A stretch of DNA of 64,000 bases, taken from the NCBI GenBank assembly GCA_035356615.1, contig DAOQSN010000014.1, forward strand, positions 1-64,000. The letters run 5' to 3'. The translations under genes and the position numbers were made by a program. The notes beneath the pieces are model-generated. The model was not told the origin of the DNA, did no database searches, and saw only the letters and a list, made by a program, of their open reading frames with translations. The stretch comes from JAKQDH01 sp029558835 (GTDB lineage: Bacteria > Planctomycetota > Phycisphaerae > UBA1845). Position 1 is the first letter of the stretch, and every line of letters starts with the position of its first letter. Below are positions 51,775-61,465 of the stretch, piece by piece.

Positions 51775-52533
51775 ATGACGCAGACGCCGCTGGATCCGCA
51801 GCAGGTATTGGGAGTAACGCGGGCCCAGTTGCCGCGGCACATCGCCATTATCATGGACGGCAACGGCCGGTGGGCGCAGCAGCGCGGCCAGCCGCGCATC
51901 CGCGGGCATGTGCAAGGAGCCGAGGCCGTGCGCACCGTGGTCACGCAGTGCGCACGCCTCGGGATCGAGGTTCTTACGTTATACAGTTTCAGCACGGAGA
52001 ACTGGAGCCGGCCGCGCGACGAGGTGGAGTTCCTCATGCGGCTTTATGTAGAGTACCTGCGTTCCGAGCGCCCCACGATCATGGAGAACAACGTCCGCTT
52101 CGTGCACCTGGGTCGGCGCGCGGGCCTGCCAGAGGATGTCCTGGCGGAAATGGACGAGACGCTACATCTGAGTCGTGACAACACGGGCCTGGCCGTGTGC
52201 CTGGCGCTGAACTATGGCGGACGGGCGGAAATCGTCGATGCGGTCCGGAAGCTGGCGGAGCGGGTGGAGGGCGGGGGGTTGCAGCCGGCCGACATCGACG
52301 AGGCATGCGTCGGCAAGGCACTGTATACGGCGGGTCTGCCGGACCCGGACCTGCTGATTCGCACGGCCGGTCAGCGCCGCATCAGCAACTTCCTGCTCTG
52401 GCAAATCAGCTACGCGGAGATTCACGTTACGGAAACGCTCTGGCCGAACTTCGGAGTAGAGGACCTCCACGCGGCCATCCGTGACTACGCCGGGCGCCGC
52501 CGCAGCTTCGGCGGCACCGCCGGCAGCGGTTGA
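51775..52533 (+). CDS. uppS: Isoprenyl transferase (undecaprenyl diphosphate synthase family)
   Basis: Condenses isopentenyl diphosphate onto farnesyl diphosphate to make the undecaprenyl carrier used for cell-wall and surface polysaccharides. Asp28 in IAIIMDGNGRWA is the catalytic Mg-binding residue. GHVQGAEAVR, YSFSTENWSRP, NYGGRAEIVDA and PDPDLLIRTAGQRRISNFLLWQ are all cis-prenyltransferase signatures. 252 residues is normal; the first 20 are a variable tail. ATG 51775 has AGGTG upstream. In many bacteria cdsA and dxr follow uppS; here neither does. Confidence 0.95.
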   Translation: MTQTPLDPQQVLGVTRAQLPRHIAIIMDGNGRWAQQRGQPRIRGHVQGAEAVRTVVTQCARLGIEVLTLYSFSTENWSRPRDEVEFLMRLYVEYLRSERPTIMENNVRFVHLGRRAGLPEDVLAEMDETLHLSRDNTGLAVCLALNYGGRAEIVDAVRKLAERVEGGGLQPADIDEACVGKALYTAGLPDPDLLIRTAGQRRISNFLLWQISYAEIHVTETLWPNFGVEDLHAAIRDYAGRRRSFGGTAGSG

Positions 52534-52570
52534 ACAACTCCACACACATGAGAGACCGGCACTCCGCCGC

Positions 52571-52685
52571 GGGTGGCATGGCCAAGCGTAGCGCCGCCAT
52601 GCCGAAGGTGCTTGCCTGTCGTCGCTCAGCGCTGGCAATGCATGCCGGCGCCCGCTGGTGGCGGGCTTGGGCATGCCACCCGGCG
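52571..52685. repeat. Family B palindromic element (copy 3, inverted)
   Basis: The 33-base core at 52571-52603 (GGTGGCATGGCCAAGCG ... GCCGCCATGCC) is nearly identical, in inverse orientation, to 34513-34545. The second arm (GGGCTTGGGCATGCCACCC) lies at about 52662-52680, as in copy 2. The element occupies the gap between the converging uppS and M16-like genes. Confidence 0.75.
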
Positions 52686-52734
52686 GTCGGAACATCCCGG
52701 CTGTCGGTACAGCCCGGAGCGTGGGATGTCTTGT

Positions 52735-54168
52735 TCACTGTTGAGGTTGCCCGACGTCTCCGGTGGCCACACTCACCAGCGGCAGGCCCTGCACGTGTTT
52801 CGCAAGAGCCGCGTTGACCTGTCGCAGGGTGAGCGTCTTGCCCCGGTCGATGAGGCGCTGTTGGAAACGCAACGTTCGATCGAGGCACAGACCGCGGACC
52901 AGCTCATGGGCCACGATGGAGTCGGAGGCCAGCGCGTTGTTGAACATCTGCACGGAGGCAATCCTGACGCTGCGGAGCTCCTGTTCGGTCAGGCCCTCGG
53001 CGGCCCAGCGCTGGAACTCCTCGCGCATGATCTGCCGGACCCGGGCGGCCTGGGCGGGCGGGCAGATGGCATAGCACACCAGCGCGGTCCAGTCGTCCTC
53101 AGCCTTGGGTTGCAGATGGCCCTGCACCAGGTACGCCAACCCTCCCTCGCGGCGCAGCCGGTCGGCCAGCCGGCTCTGCCCGCCAACCGCGAGAGTCTGC
53201 ACGGCAAGGTCCAAAGCGGCAAAGTCCGGGTGGCCGTCGTCGAAGGGAAGGACCGTCCCGAGCAGTACCCAGGCGGCGGGACTGTCTGGCGTGGGGACGC
53301 TCACGTCCACGGGGACGAGCGTCTGGGCCGGGCGGGGGACGCGCTCATAGGGCACCGGCGACGTAAAGGTGCTGAAGGCGCGTTGCAGCGCGGTGACGGT
53401 CGCAGCGCGCTCAAAGTCTCCCACGATGCTGACGCAGAGGCCGCTCGCCCCGAACGTCCGCGTGAACAGCCTTTCCACGTCCTCGCGGGTCAGCGCGCGC
53501 AACGCGTCGACCTGCTCCGGGATGGTCGGAATGTAATGCAGGTGGCCGGGGGGCCAGGGAGTAAGGGCACGGCGCAGGTCGGTTACGGCGAGGCGCCGGG
53601 GGTCCGTGCCCGCCTGTTTGAGCGAGGTCAAGTGGTCCTTGCGCGCCGCTTCGAACTCATCCGGCGAGAACAGCGGGTGCCGCAGGAGGCGACCGACGAG
53701 TTCGAGCGCCTCCGGCAGGTGGGCCTGATCGCTCGTCAGCGACACGAGCAGCGTACCGGGGCCGCCTTCCACCTCATCGATGCCCCAGAACCGCACCTCG
53801 GTCTGCAGGCGGCGCAGCGCGTCCAGCCAATCGGCACGACTCAACTGCGCGGAACCGCGCTGGAGCATTTCGGGCAGGAGGGTGAGGGCCGCCCGCTGAC
53901 CGGTCAAGGTCTCCGGGCCGCCGAAGTGAAACGCCAGGCAGGCCTCGACCGTGCGCCCGCGCGTGCGCTTGGGCAGGAGCGCGACGCGGATGTCGTTCTC
54001 CAGCGTGAGGCGCTCCACGCGTGCTTCGATGCTCGCAACGGTGGCGACGAAGGGGCCGTCGGGCGGCGGTGGCTCCGGGTCGTCCTGCCCCCACGCGCTG
54101 GGCGGCAACAGCAGGCCGACGGCCAAGCCGACGAGACGGACGCGTATATGCGCGGGACAAGCCGACAT
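52735..54168 (-). CDS. Orphan M16-like (insulinase fold) protein without HXXEH
   Basis: A 477-residue predicted exported protein: signal peptide (VRLVGLAVGLLLPPSAWGQ), then two M16-type alpha/beta domains. LENDIRVALLPKRTRG followed by AFHFGG and, in place of the zinc-binding HXXEH, TLLPEML, shows that the zinc site is missing. LTREDVERLFTRTFG and a second domain (ALDLAVQTLAVGGQSRLADRLRREGGLAY) complete the fold. It most resembles the second, non-catalytic half of large (about 900-residue) M16 peptidases, or the inactive partner of heterodimeric ones. No catalytic M16 gene is adjacent. It probably acts with a partner encoded elsewhere, or has another binding role. Confidence 0.8.
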   Translation of the reverse strand: MSACPAHIRVRLVGLAVGLLLPPSAWGQDDPEPPPPDGPFVATVASIEARVERLTLENDIRVALLPKRTRGRTVEACLAFHFGGPETLTGQRAALTLLPEMLQRGSAQLSRADWLDALRRLQTEVRFWGIDEVEGGPGTLLVSLTSDQAHLPEALELVGRLLRHPLFSPDEFEAARKDHLTSLKQAGTDPRRLAVTDLRRALTPWPPGHLHYIPTIPEQVDALRALTREDVERLFTRTFGASGLCVSIVGDFERAATVTALQRAFSTFTSPVPYERVPRPAQTLVPVDVSVPTPDSPAAWVLLGTVLPFDDGHPDFAALDLAVQTLAVGGQSRLADRLRREGGLAYLVQGHLQPKAEDDWTALVCYAICPPAQAARVRQIMREEFQRWAAEGLTEQELRSVRIASVQMFNNALASDSIVAHELVRGLCLDRTLRFQQRLIDRGKTLTLRQVNAALAKHVQGLPLVSVATGDVGQPQQ

Positions 54169-54382
54169 CGGTACACACCCTGGTGCCTTCGCCCATTATG
54201 CCGTCGCACTCCGGGGCGTGTCAATCGCCGGGCGCGCGATCTGACGTGATCCTACGCTCGGGCGACGTGCGGCCGGGCGGGTTGACGCTTGGGCACCGCG
54301 GCCCAATGATGGTCAGGTCGGCACCGCGTACCCGAGGGACATCGGCCGGTAGGGGTGCCCAGCGGGCAGCCGAGACGAGATC

Positions 54383-54829
54383 ATGAGCCGTAAGCAGAAA
54401 TGGTATCAGGATGGTCTGCATTTCACGTGCACCCAGTGCGGGCACTGCTGCAGCGGCGCACCCGGGTACGTGTGGGTAACGAAGGAGGAGATCGTTCGGA
54501 TTGCACGGTTTCTGGAGCGAGATGACGACCGGCTGGCGGAGCATCAAGTGCGCCGGGTCGGGCTGCACTTCAGCCTGACGGAACGGGCGAACGGTGACTG
54601 CGTGTTCCTGACGCGCTCCAACGGAGCAACCGGCTGCGCGATCTACCCGGTCCGCCCACTCCAGTGCCGCACCTGGCCGTTCTGGAGTCAGAACCTGGCT
54701 GCGCGCACGGCGTGGGACTCGGCCGCCGCCGGTTGCCCCGGCATGAACTGCGGGAAGTTCTACAGTGTCGGCCTGATCGAGGCGATCCGCACCACGCGCC
54801 GGACGGAGGAACTGCCCGTCACTCCGTAA
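54383..54829 (+). CDS. YkgJ-type cysteine cluster (Fe-S/Zn) protein
   Basis: A 148-residue small protein with the CxxCxxCC signature of the YkgJ/UPF0153 family: Cys16, 19, 22 and 23 in FTCTQCGHCCSG. Further conserved Cys follow in GCAIYPVRPLQCRTWPFW and in GCPGMNC. The family is proposed to hold zinc or an Fe-S cluster; its cellular role is not established. No signal peptide is present. ATG 54383 is the only reasonable start. It lies between the inversely oriented M16-like gene and polA. Confidence 0.85.
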   Translation: MSRKQKWYQDGLHFTCTQCGHCCSGAPGYVWVTKEEIVRIARFLERDDDRLAEHQVRRVGLHFSLTERANGDCVFLTRSNGATGCAIYPVRPLQCRTWPFWSQNLAARTAWDSAAAGCPGMNCGKFYSVGLIEAIRTTRRTEELPVTP

Positions 54830-55091
54830 CAGCCTGTTGCACGACTCCGGGACCGGACCGAGAGCCTCGAAGACCGGCGCGTGGGACGGTTCCCCCGTCG
54901 GCCGCCCGGGGGCCCGACGCTGCTTCGTCCACAGGCCGCTGGGCCAGCTCCGGGCCTGGCGTGGGCGGCAGAGCTTCCACTCCGTCGTGGTCGGCCCCTC
55001 GCCCATCGGTGGAGTTGCACGAAGGTGTGGTTATAACAAGGCTCGCGCCCGCGGCACCGATCACGGACGTCCCGGGGGCGGCTGATCCCAC

Positions 55092-57938
55092 CTACTTGCC
55101 TTCGTACCAGTTGCGTCCCCAGGCGAGATCGACCGCGATGGGTACCTCGAGCGGCAGGGCGTTCGTCATCTTGTCGCGTACCAGGTCGGACGTCGCTTGC
55201 ACCTCGGCCTCCGGAACCTCGAAGATCAGTTCGTCGTGAACTTGCAGCAGCATGCGCGCCGGGTGGCGGGCGGCCCGCAGCGCCTGGTGAATGTCGATCA
55301 TGGCGCGCTTGATGAGGTCGGCTGCAGAGCCCTGGACGACCGTGTTGACGGCGATGCGTTCGCCGAAGCCGACCTGCTGGCGGTTCTTGGAGTGCAGTTC
55401 GGGCACCGGTCGGCGGCGCCCGAGGATGGTTTCGGCATAGCCTTTGCGGCGGGCGTCGGCAATGCACTGATCGGTGAACTTGCGGATGCCGCGATAGCGC
55501 GCGAAGTAGGCGTCGATGAACACGCGCGCCTCCTCGACCGGGATGCCCAGTGCCCGCGACAGACCGAAGGGCGTCTGGCCGTAGATGATGCCGAAGTTGA
55601 CGGCCTTGGCGGCGCTGCGCTGGGCGGGCGTTACGGCGTCCGGGGCGATGCCGTTCACCTCCGCCGCCACGGCGCGGTGGATGTCCTGCCCTGCGCGGAA
55701 GGCCGCCAGCAGCGCAGGATCGCGACAGAAGTGGGCCAGCAGGCGCAGCTCGATCTGCGAGTAATCGGCGGTGAGCAGCACGTTGCCCGGCTCCCCGGCC
55801 ACGAAGGCGGTGCGGATGCGGCGGCCCAGGTCGCTGCGGATCGGGATGTTCTGCAAGTTGGGGTCCGAGGACGAGAGCCGGCCGGTGACGGCCACGGTCT
55901 GATGGAAACTGGCGTGAATGCGCCCCGTGCGCGGGCTGACCATCAGCGGCAGCGTATCGAGGTAGGTGCCCTTCAGCTTGGCGAGTTCGCGGTACTCCTG
56001 AACCAGCGCGGGCACGGGGTGGCCGGTACGTTCCGTGAGGGCTTCGAGCGTCTCGGCATCAGTGCTGCGTCCGGTCTTGGTCTTGCGGAGCACGGGGAGC
56101 TGTAATTCATTGAAAAGTACGTTGGCCAGTTGCTTGGGCGAATCGAGGTTAAACTCGTGCCCGGCGGCCTGGTGCGTGCGCTTCTTCAGCTCGAGCAGCC
56201 GATCCGCGAGCGCGTCGCCGAGCCGGCGGAGCACGCTCGGATCGAGCGCCACGCCGTTGTGCTCCATCTCCACCAGCACCTCGACCAGCGGCATCTCAAC
56301 CTCGTAGAAGAGCTTTTCATATGGGCCGCCGACAATCTGCGGTTCGAGCACTTCCCGCAGGCGCCAGGTGAAGTCCGCATCTTCGCCGGCGTATTCGCAG
56401 ACGCGCTCCGGGGGGACCTGATCCATCGTGATCTGACTCTTGCCACTGCCAATCAGGGCACTCGTCGGAATCTTGTCGTAGCCGAAGAACGACTTGCTCA
56501 GTGAGTCCAACGAGAATGAGCCACGCAATGGATCGAGCAGAAACGCGGCAATCATCGTGTCGAACGCCAAGCCGCGGACTTCGACGCCGACCTGGCGCAG
56601 CATCAGCACGTCGTACTTGAGGTTCTGGCCGACCTTGGCGACGGTGGGATCCTCGAGCATCGGTTTCACACCGTCGATCACCATGGGCAGCGGCAACACG
56701 CGCCCGGTCGTGGCTCGAACGGGCAGGTAGGAGGCGTGCCCGGTCTCCCAGGCAAATGCCAAGCCGACGAGGTTCGCATCAACGGGGCGCAGGCCGGTCG
56801 TTTCCGTGTCGAAGGCAAACGTGCGCTGCGGACGCAACGCCTGGAGAAACTGCGCGAAGCGTTCCGGCGTGTCGATCAGTTCATACTCGCCGCGACTGGC
56901 GACGGGCTGCGCGGCCGCCGCCGCGAAGGGCAGCTCGGGGGTGACGCCGCTGAAGAGGGTCACCGGCCTCGCCCCGGCGGCTGCCGGCGCGGACGCCGAC
57001 GCTGCGGGCGCCGACGCGGGAGTACTCCCGCCGTCCGTCGATACCTCAGCACCCGCGGGAATCAGGGTCTCCAGGGTTTCGCGCAGACGGCGGAAGCCCA
57101 ATTCCTCGAAGATGGGTCGCACCGCCGCGGAGGTCAGTCGGTCCGTCCGGCACGCCTCCAACTCGAACTGAATCGGTACATCGCGGCGCAGCGTCACGAG
57201 CTGCCGCGTGATGGGCAACTGAGCCACGAAAGCCTTGACGTTCTCCGCCTGCTTGGGGGTCAGCTCGTCGGCGTGGGCGAGGACGGCCTCCGCGGAGCCG
57301 TAGCGTTCGATGAGCTTGACGGCCGTCTTCGGGCCGATGCCGGGCACGCCGGGCACGTTGTCGGTCGAATCGCCGGTGAGCGTCTGAATGTCGATCGCCT
57401 GGGCGGGGGTATAACCCTTCATCTCCCGCAGCCGGCGCGGGTCTATGCGCACGTCCTGCATGGCGTCGTAGAGCACGACGTGTTCATCGAGCAGTTGCTC
57501 GAGGTCCTTGTCGCGGCTGGCGATGACGATATTGAGGTCTTGCCCGCGGAGGCGGTCGACGACGGTAGCGATGACATCATCGGCCTCGAAGCCGGGCACG
57601 CGCAGGATCGGAATCCCCAGGGCGGCCACGATGGAGAGGACGCGCTCGGTTTGCACGATCAGCGGCTCGGGCATCGCCTCGCGATTGGCCTTGTAGCTGG
57701 GGTCCAGGCCACGGCGGAAGACCGTTTCGTCGCTGACATCGAAAGCGGCGGCCAGGTAGTCGGGCTGATGGTCGCGCAGCAGGTTGAACAGCATGCTGCA
57801 AAACAGGTAGGTGGCCTGGGTCGGCTCGCCGGAGGGGCTCGCGAGTTGCCGGCCGGGCCCGCGCACGTCGTGCAGCGGGGCATGAAACGCCCGGTGAATC
57901 TGGTAGTGACCATCGAGGATGTACAGGGTTTTCGGCAT
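55092..57938 (-). CDS. polA: DNA polymerase I
   Basis: Repair and Okazaki-fragment polymerase, 948 residues from ATG 57938. The N-terminal 5' nuclease domain (LYILDGHYQIHRAFHA, then ILRVPGFEADDVIAT and GDSTDNVPGVPGIGPKTA) is intact. The 3'-5' exonuclease domain keeps FAFDTETTGL with the metal-binding Asp and Glu, unlike exo-dead versions of many bacteria. The polymerase domain has TADYSQIELRLLAH (motif A), AAKAVNFGIIYGQTPFGLS (motif B) and LLQVHDELIFEV (motif C). An Ala/Pro-rich linker of about 45 residues sits between the first two domains. An upstream ATG at 58016 would add 26 residues and is unlikely. It is transcribed away from the DUF5329 gene. Confidence 0.96.
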   Translation of the reverse strand: MPKTLYILDGHYQIHRAFHAPLHDVRGPGRQLASPSGEPTQATYLFCSMLFNLLRDHQPDYLAAAFDVSDETVFRRGLDPSYKANREAMPEPLIVQTERVLSIVAALGIPILRVPGFEADDVIATVVDRLRGQDLNIVIASRDKDLEQLLDEHVVLYDAMQDVRIDPRRLREMKGYTPAQAIDIQTLTGDSTDNVPGVPGIGPKTAVKLIERYGSAEAVLAHADELTPKQAENVKAFVAQLPITRQLVTLRRDVPIQFELEACRTDRLTSAAVRPIFEELGFRRLRETLETLIPAGAEVSTDGGSTPASAPAASASAPAAAGARPVTLFSGVTPELPFAAAAAQPVASRGEYELIDTPERFAQFLQALRPQRTFAFDTETTGLRPVDANLVGLAFAWETGHASYLPVRATTGRVLPLPMVIDGVKPMLEDPTVAKVGQNLKYDVLMLRQVGVEVRGLAFDTMIAAFLLDPLRGSFSLDSLSKSFFGYDKIPTSALIGSGKSQITMDQVPPERVCEYAGEDADFTWRLREVLEPQIVGGPYEKLFYEVEMPLVEVLVEMEHNGVALDPSVLRRLGDALADRLLELKKRTHQAAGHEFNLDSPKQLANVLFNELQLPVLRKTKTGRSTDAETLEALTERTGHPVPALVQEYRELAKLKGTYLDTLPLMVSPRTGRIHASFHQTVAVTGRLSSSDPNLQNIPIRSDLGRRIRTAFVAGEPGNVLLTADYSQIELRLLAHFCRDPALLAAFRAGQDIHRAVAAEVNGIAPDAVTPAQRSAAKAVNFGIIYGQTPFGLSRALGIPVEEARVFIDAYFARYRGIRKFTDQCIADARRKGYAETILGRRRPVPELHSKNRQQVGFGERIAVNTVVQGSAADLIKRAMIDIHQALRAARHPARMLLQVHDELIFEVPEAEVQATSDLVRDKMTNALPLEVPIAVDLAWGRNWYEGK

Positions 57939-58236
57939 ACTACCGGCCCCGAGCACGCGGAGCGTCGTCCGCTCTGAGTGCCAGCACGTGGACCCGCAAG
58001 CAGCGAGTCGCCCCATTCACAGGTGAGTTCCAAGGTATCCCTGCCGGGCGATTGCTACAAGCCCCGTTGGCGAGTGGCGCACGCGGGATCCTGTGCTGAT
58101 GGTGTTGTGCCGCCGCGCAGAGCGGGCTACACTGCACCTGCGGCAACGGTCGGTGCGTGGCTGCGGCGCGGGGCGCCGACATCTCGGGCATGCCGGGCGG
58201 GCTGCGGTCCTGCGGCTGGTGAAGGAGGGTGCCGGT

Positions 58237-59586
58237 ATGAGTCTCATCCATCTTGTCTGCGGCGTTTTGACGGCTGGCGCGATGCTCGGGGACCCGCCCC
58301 CCGCACCGGCGGGTGCGGTGACGATCAGCCTGAGCGGTGTACCTGATCGATTGGCCTTTCCACTCCCGGAGGGGTCGAACGTGATCATCACGGCGAGCGT
58401 GGCCGGGGCCGAGGTGCGGTCCGTCATGCTCCGCGTGGAGGCGCTGTCCCATCCTGGAGTGCCGCTGACCCCGGTGGGCGAGGGGAAGTATCAGATCAAC
58501 CTTGCCGATCCCGCGGTGTGGAACCTGGTGCAGGACTACGGCAAGGCAAACAACTTACGGGTCTGGGCGGAGACTGTGGCCGGGGAGACGATATCCAGCG
58601 TTGCGGTGTGTTACTCTGTGGTCCAACCTGCCCCGCCGGTCCTGATGGTGCGCACGTACCGCTGCGCCCAACCGGACGTACCCGTCGTCTGTGAGTATCA
58701 CTCGTGGTGGACGCCGGGCGAGTTGGACCGGCTGGAGGTGGTTGGGGGTGGCGTGGCGGGGGGTGCGGCCTGGGCGACGGCGGATGAAGGGTCTTGGCGT
58801 TTCGTCCCGCAGGAGCGCACCTCTTCGTTGGCCCTGCCGCTGACCAAGGAGATCCGCGACGCCTGGGGACGCACAGGGCTGCTGCGGATTCACCACCGGC
58901 ACGGGCAGGGCCATGAATACGTGGTGTCCGCCCTGCGGGCGAGGCCCGCAACACTGCAGGCCTCCGGAAACCTGGTCAAGGTGACCGTCTATCAGCGGTC
59001 GAGCATGTTCATTCCGGGCTCCAACCAGTACCTCACGCTGCGTCTTGATGATATCACAGGGGGACAAGTGCTCGCCACTCTGGAGACAGCGGAGGGGCAA
59101 CGTCTGGTTGACACGGAGTCCATGCGGCCGGGGACAGCCGTTGATTTCGAGTTCGTTGGGCAACACTACACGCTGAAGACCGAGCAGTTTGTCAACAAAC
59201 TTCTAGGCACGGATTACGGTATCTTCTCCGTGTCACACCTGGCGTTGACGGAGCGGGAGAAGATCGACCGCCTGCTGGCAGGGGTGGAGCAAAGCGGGCT
59301 CATCTTCATTCGCAACGGCGAGGAACACCCCAGCACGGCGGCCGCCGCGCATTGGCGGCGCAAGTTCGAGACCGAGGGCCCGCAGGTCAATACGCTCGAC
59401 GAGTTCATCGAGAAGATTGCGAGCCGGGCGTCGTCCACCGATCAGCCTTATCAGGTACGGCTCCGCGACGGAACGGTGGTGGAAACCGGTCCGTGGCTGC
59501 GCGCGCAGGCGGCGAAACTGCCTGTGGAGGCAGTGACCCGCCAACCGGAGCCCGCCGCCGTGTCGCCCCAGAGGAACACGCCGTAG
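58237..59586 (+). CDS. Exported protein with C-terminal DUF5329-like domain
   Basis: A 449-residue protein from ATG 58237 (GAAGGAGGG upstream). A short hydrophobic start may be a signal peptide. The first 330 residues are beta-rich and contain several Ig-like stretches (TISLSGVPDRLAFPLPEGSN, then VTVYQRSSMFIPGSN); I do not recognise them. Residues about 330-430 match DUF5329: LTEREKIDRLLAGVEQSG, FIRNGEEH, AAAHWRRKFE, IASRASSTDQPYQVR and GTVVETGPWLR, a domain found alone as small secreted proteins in Proteobacteria. Function is unknown. The frame is open upstream to 58093, but the ribosome binding site fixes the start. Confidence 0.8.
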   Translation: MSLIHLVCGVLTAGAMLGDPPPAPAGAVTISLSGVPDRLAFPLPEGSNVIITASVAGAEVRSVMLRVEALSHPGVPLTPVGEGKYQINLADPAVWNLVQDYGKANNLRVWAETVAGETISSVAVCYSVVQPAPPVLMVRTYRCAQPDVPVVCEYHSWWTPGELDRLEVVGGGVAGGAAWATADEGSWRFVPQERTSSLALPLTKEIRDAWGRTGLLRIHHRHGQGHEYVVSALRARPATLQASGNLVKVTVYQRSSMFIPGSNQYLTLRLDDITGGQVLATLETAEGQRLVDTESMRPGTAVDFEFVGQHYTLKTEQFVNKLLGTDYGIFSVSHLALTEREKIDRLLAGVEQSGLIFIRNGEEHPSTAAAAHWRRKFETEGPQVNTLDEFIEKIASRASSTDQPYQVRLRDGTVVETGPWLRAQAAKLPVEAVTRQPEPAAVSPQRNTP

Positions 59587-59793
59587 GAAAGACGACCCGC
59601 CGAAAGCGGGCGTGCATGGCCAGCAAGTAACGTGGCGCCCGCCAGGCGAAGGCACCGGCGTGCGGTCCCGAAGCCCATCCGCCGGCGTGCGGGGGAGCAT
59701 GAAGTCGTCACGCCCGAGGGGACCGCGCTGTGCTTGGCCGCTTCCCGCACCTCTTCCCTCAGGTGGGCTGTCGTCCGGTTGGGGCGCAGGCGT

Positions 59794-61071
59794 CTACCCG
59801 CCGGTGGCTGCCCGACACAACGGAGCGCCGGGGCGGGCGTCCGTCGAGCAGCCCAACTTCAGGGCGGCGCGCAGGGCCTGCACCTGGTCCGTGTGTTCCC
59901 AGGTAAAGTCCTCGCCCTCGCGGCCGAAATGACCGTGGCGCGCGGTCTCGAAGTAGATCGGGCGCAGCAGGCGCAGATGCTGAATGATGCCCGCCGGCGT
60001 CAGCGGGAACACCTGGCGGACCGCCTGTTCCAAGGCGTCGTCGGCCACGGTGCCCGTGCCGAAGGTGTCGACGTACACGCTGACGGGCTCGGCGACGCCG
60101 ATGGCATACGCCAGTTGGATCTCGCAGGCGCGGGCCAACCCGGCGGCGACGACGTGCTTGGCGATGTAGCGGGCCATGTAGGCCGCCGAGCGGTCCACTT
60201 TGCTGGGGTCCTTGCCGGAGAAGGCCCCCCCGCCGTGGCGGCCGCGGCCGCCGTAGCTGTCCACGATGATCTTCCGACCGGTCAAGCCGCTGTCACAGTG
60301 CGGTCCGCCGATCACGAAGCTCCCGGTGGGGTTGATGTGGAAGATGATGTTGTCGGACCAGAACTGGGGGCACTCGGCCTCAATGACCGGGCGAGCGACC
60401 TGCTCGCGGATGATCTCCTTGGCGGCCGCCGAAAGACACCCGCGTGCGTCGAGCACAGCCTCGCTGTGCTGCGCGGCAATGACGACGGTATGGATTCCCA
60501 CGGGCCGACCGTCGGCATAGGTGACCGTGACCTGGGATTTGGCGTCCGGGCGAAGCCAGTTGACCGCCTCCGTTTGCCGCAGGTGGGCCAGCCGCTCCAC
60601 CAGGCGATGGGCCAGGTAGATGGGCAGGGGCATGAGTGACCTCGTCTCGTCACACGCGAAACCGAACATCAGGCCCTGATCGCCGGCACCCTGCTGCTTG
60701 CTTGCGTTGGCCGTGACGCCCTGGTCGATTTCGGGGCTTTGGCCGTGCAGTGCCCGGAGGACGGCGCAGCCACGGTAGTCGAAGCCGGCGAGCGGGTCGT
60801 CATAGCCGATCTTGCGGATCGTCTCACGTACGGTGTCCTCGACGCGCTGGAGGGCATCGGCGGCGGCCGGGGTATGCACGGTGACCTCGCCCGCCAGCAC
60901 CACCAGCCCAGTCGTGACCAGGGTCTCGACGGCCACCCGGGCACGGGGATCGTGTTCGAGCAGGCTGTCGAGGACAGCGTCGGAAATCTGGTCGGCCACC
61001 TTGTCGGGGTGGCCCATGGACACCGACTCGGACGTGAACTGCTGTACGACGCGGGTGTGGCCTCCGGGCAC
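59794..61071 (-). CDS. metK: S-adenosylmethionine synthetase
   Basis: Makes S-adenosylmethionine from methionine and ATP. Start chosen at the GTG 61071, which has a perfect AGGAGGT five bases upstream; this gives 425 residues. FTSESVSMGHPDKVADQISD holds the ATP-binding His-Pro-Asp-Lys, GAGDQGLMFGFA is the methionine-site loop, and GGGAFSGKDPSKVDRS is the P-loop-like signature. Family members usually have SEGHPDK; the Met here is a mild variation. Complete to the C terminus, with a Pro/Ala-rich tail. An upstream open frame to 61122 is not likely to be translated. Confidence 0.95.
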   Translation of the reverse strand: MPGGHTRVVQQFTSESVSMGHPDKVADQISDAVLDSLLEHDPRARVAVETLVTTGLVVLAGEVTVHTPAAADALQRVEDTVRETIRKIGYDDPLAGFDYRGCAVLRALHGQSPEIDQGVTANASKQQGAGDQGLMFGFACDETRSLMPLPIYLAHRLVERLAHLRQTEAVNWLRPDAKSQVTVTYADGRPVGIHTVVIAAQHSEAVLDARGCLSAAAKEIIREQVARPVIEAECPQFWSDNIIFHINPTGSFVIGGPHCDSGLTGRKIIVDSYGGRGRHGGGAFSGKDPSKVDRSAAYMARYIAKHVVAAGLARACEIQLAYAIGVAEPVSVYVDTFGTGTVADDALEQAVRQVFPLTPAGIIQHLRLLRPIYFETARHGHFGREGEDFTWEHTDQVQALRAALKLGCSTDARPGAPLCRAATGG

Positions 61072-61076
61072 GACAG

Positions 61077-61083
61077 ACCTCCT
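61077..61083 (-). promoter_or_regulatory. Ribosome binding site fixing the GTG start of metK
   Basis: AGGAGGT on the minus strand lies five bases before the GTG at 61071 and rules out the longer frame. Confidence 0.85.
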
Positions 61084-61465
61084 AGTATGGTTGAAGACGC
61101 GCTGAGCCGGTACCACAGGCACCCGGCTGACAAACTAAGTATCGGCCAGTTCCCCGCACGGGCTGACCACCCGCTGAAGGACTTCCGACCCCCCGTGGAA
61201 GCTCCGCAGACACCGCTGCCTTGGGTACCCGCCGCATCGGCCACCAGGGGCCGACGCTACTTCAGCAGGTTGCTGACGCCGCCCGCAGAGCATCTTAGGG
61301 TTGCCCATCAACCCCGGCAACCGACTCCCGCAGGGCAGGCAGCCTGCGTCAGAAACCAGACACCCCCGAGTGTCTCGACCACCAGGAAGCCACACCCCCT
61401 GGCGAGTGAAACCCGACGGGGGAACTCTCCACGTCCATCGGTCCTACCCGCCGGCGCCGAGGCCG
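61084..61465. other. Upstream region of metK
   Basis: About 380 bases. A 7-bp stem, GGTTGCC ... GGCAACC, occurs at about 61299-61322. I could not match the region to any known S-adenosylmethionine riboswitch and saw no gene. Confidence 0.4.

Noticed and set aside
54284..54312. Possible promoter (TTGACG ... AATGAT) before the YkgJ-type gene
   Set aside because: The -10 match is poor and the region gives several equally weak candidates.
54221..55006. 261-codon minus-strand frame over the YkgJ-type gene
   Set aside because: It is antisense to a gene with a clear CxxCxxCC signature and has no recognisable domain.
61084..61465. S-adenosylmethionine riboswitch upstream of metK
   Set aside because: A short GGTTGCC/GGCAACC stem is present, but the conserved cores of the SAM-I, SAM-II or SAH classes could not be found. 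A covariance-model search would be needed to change this.
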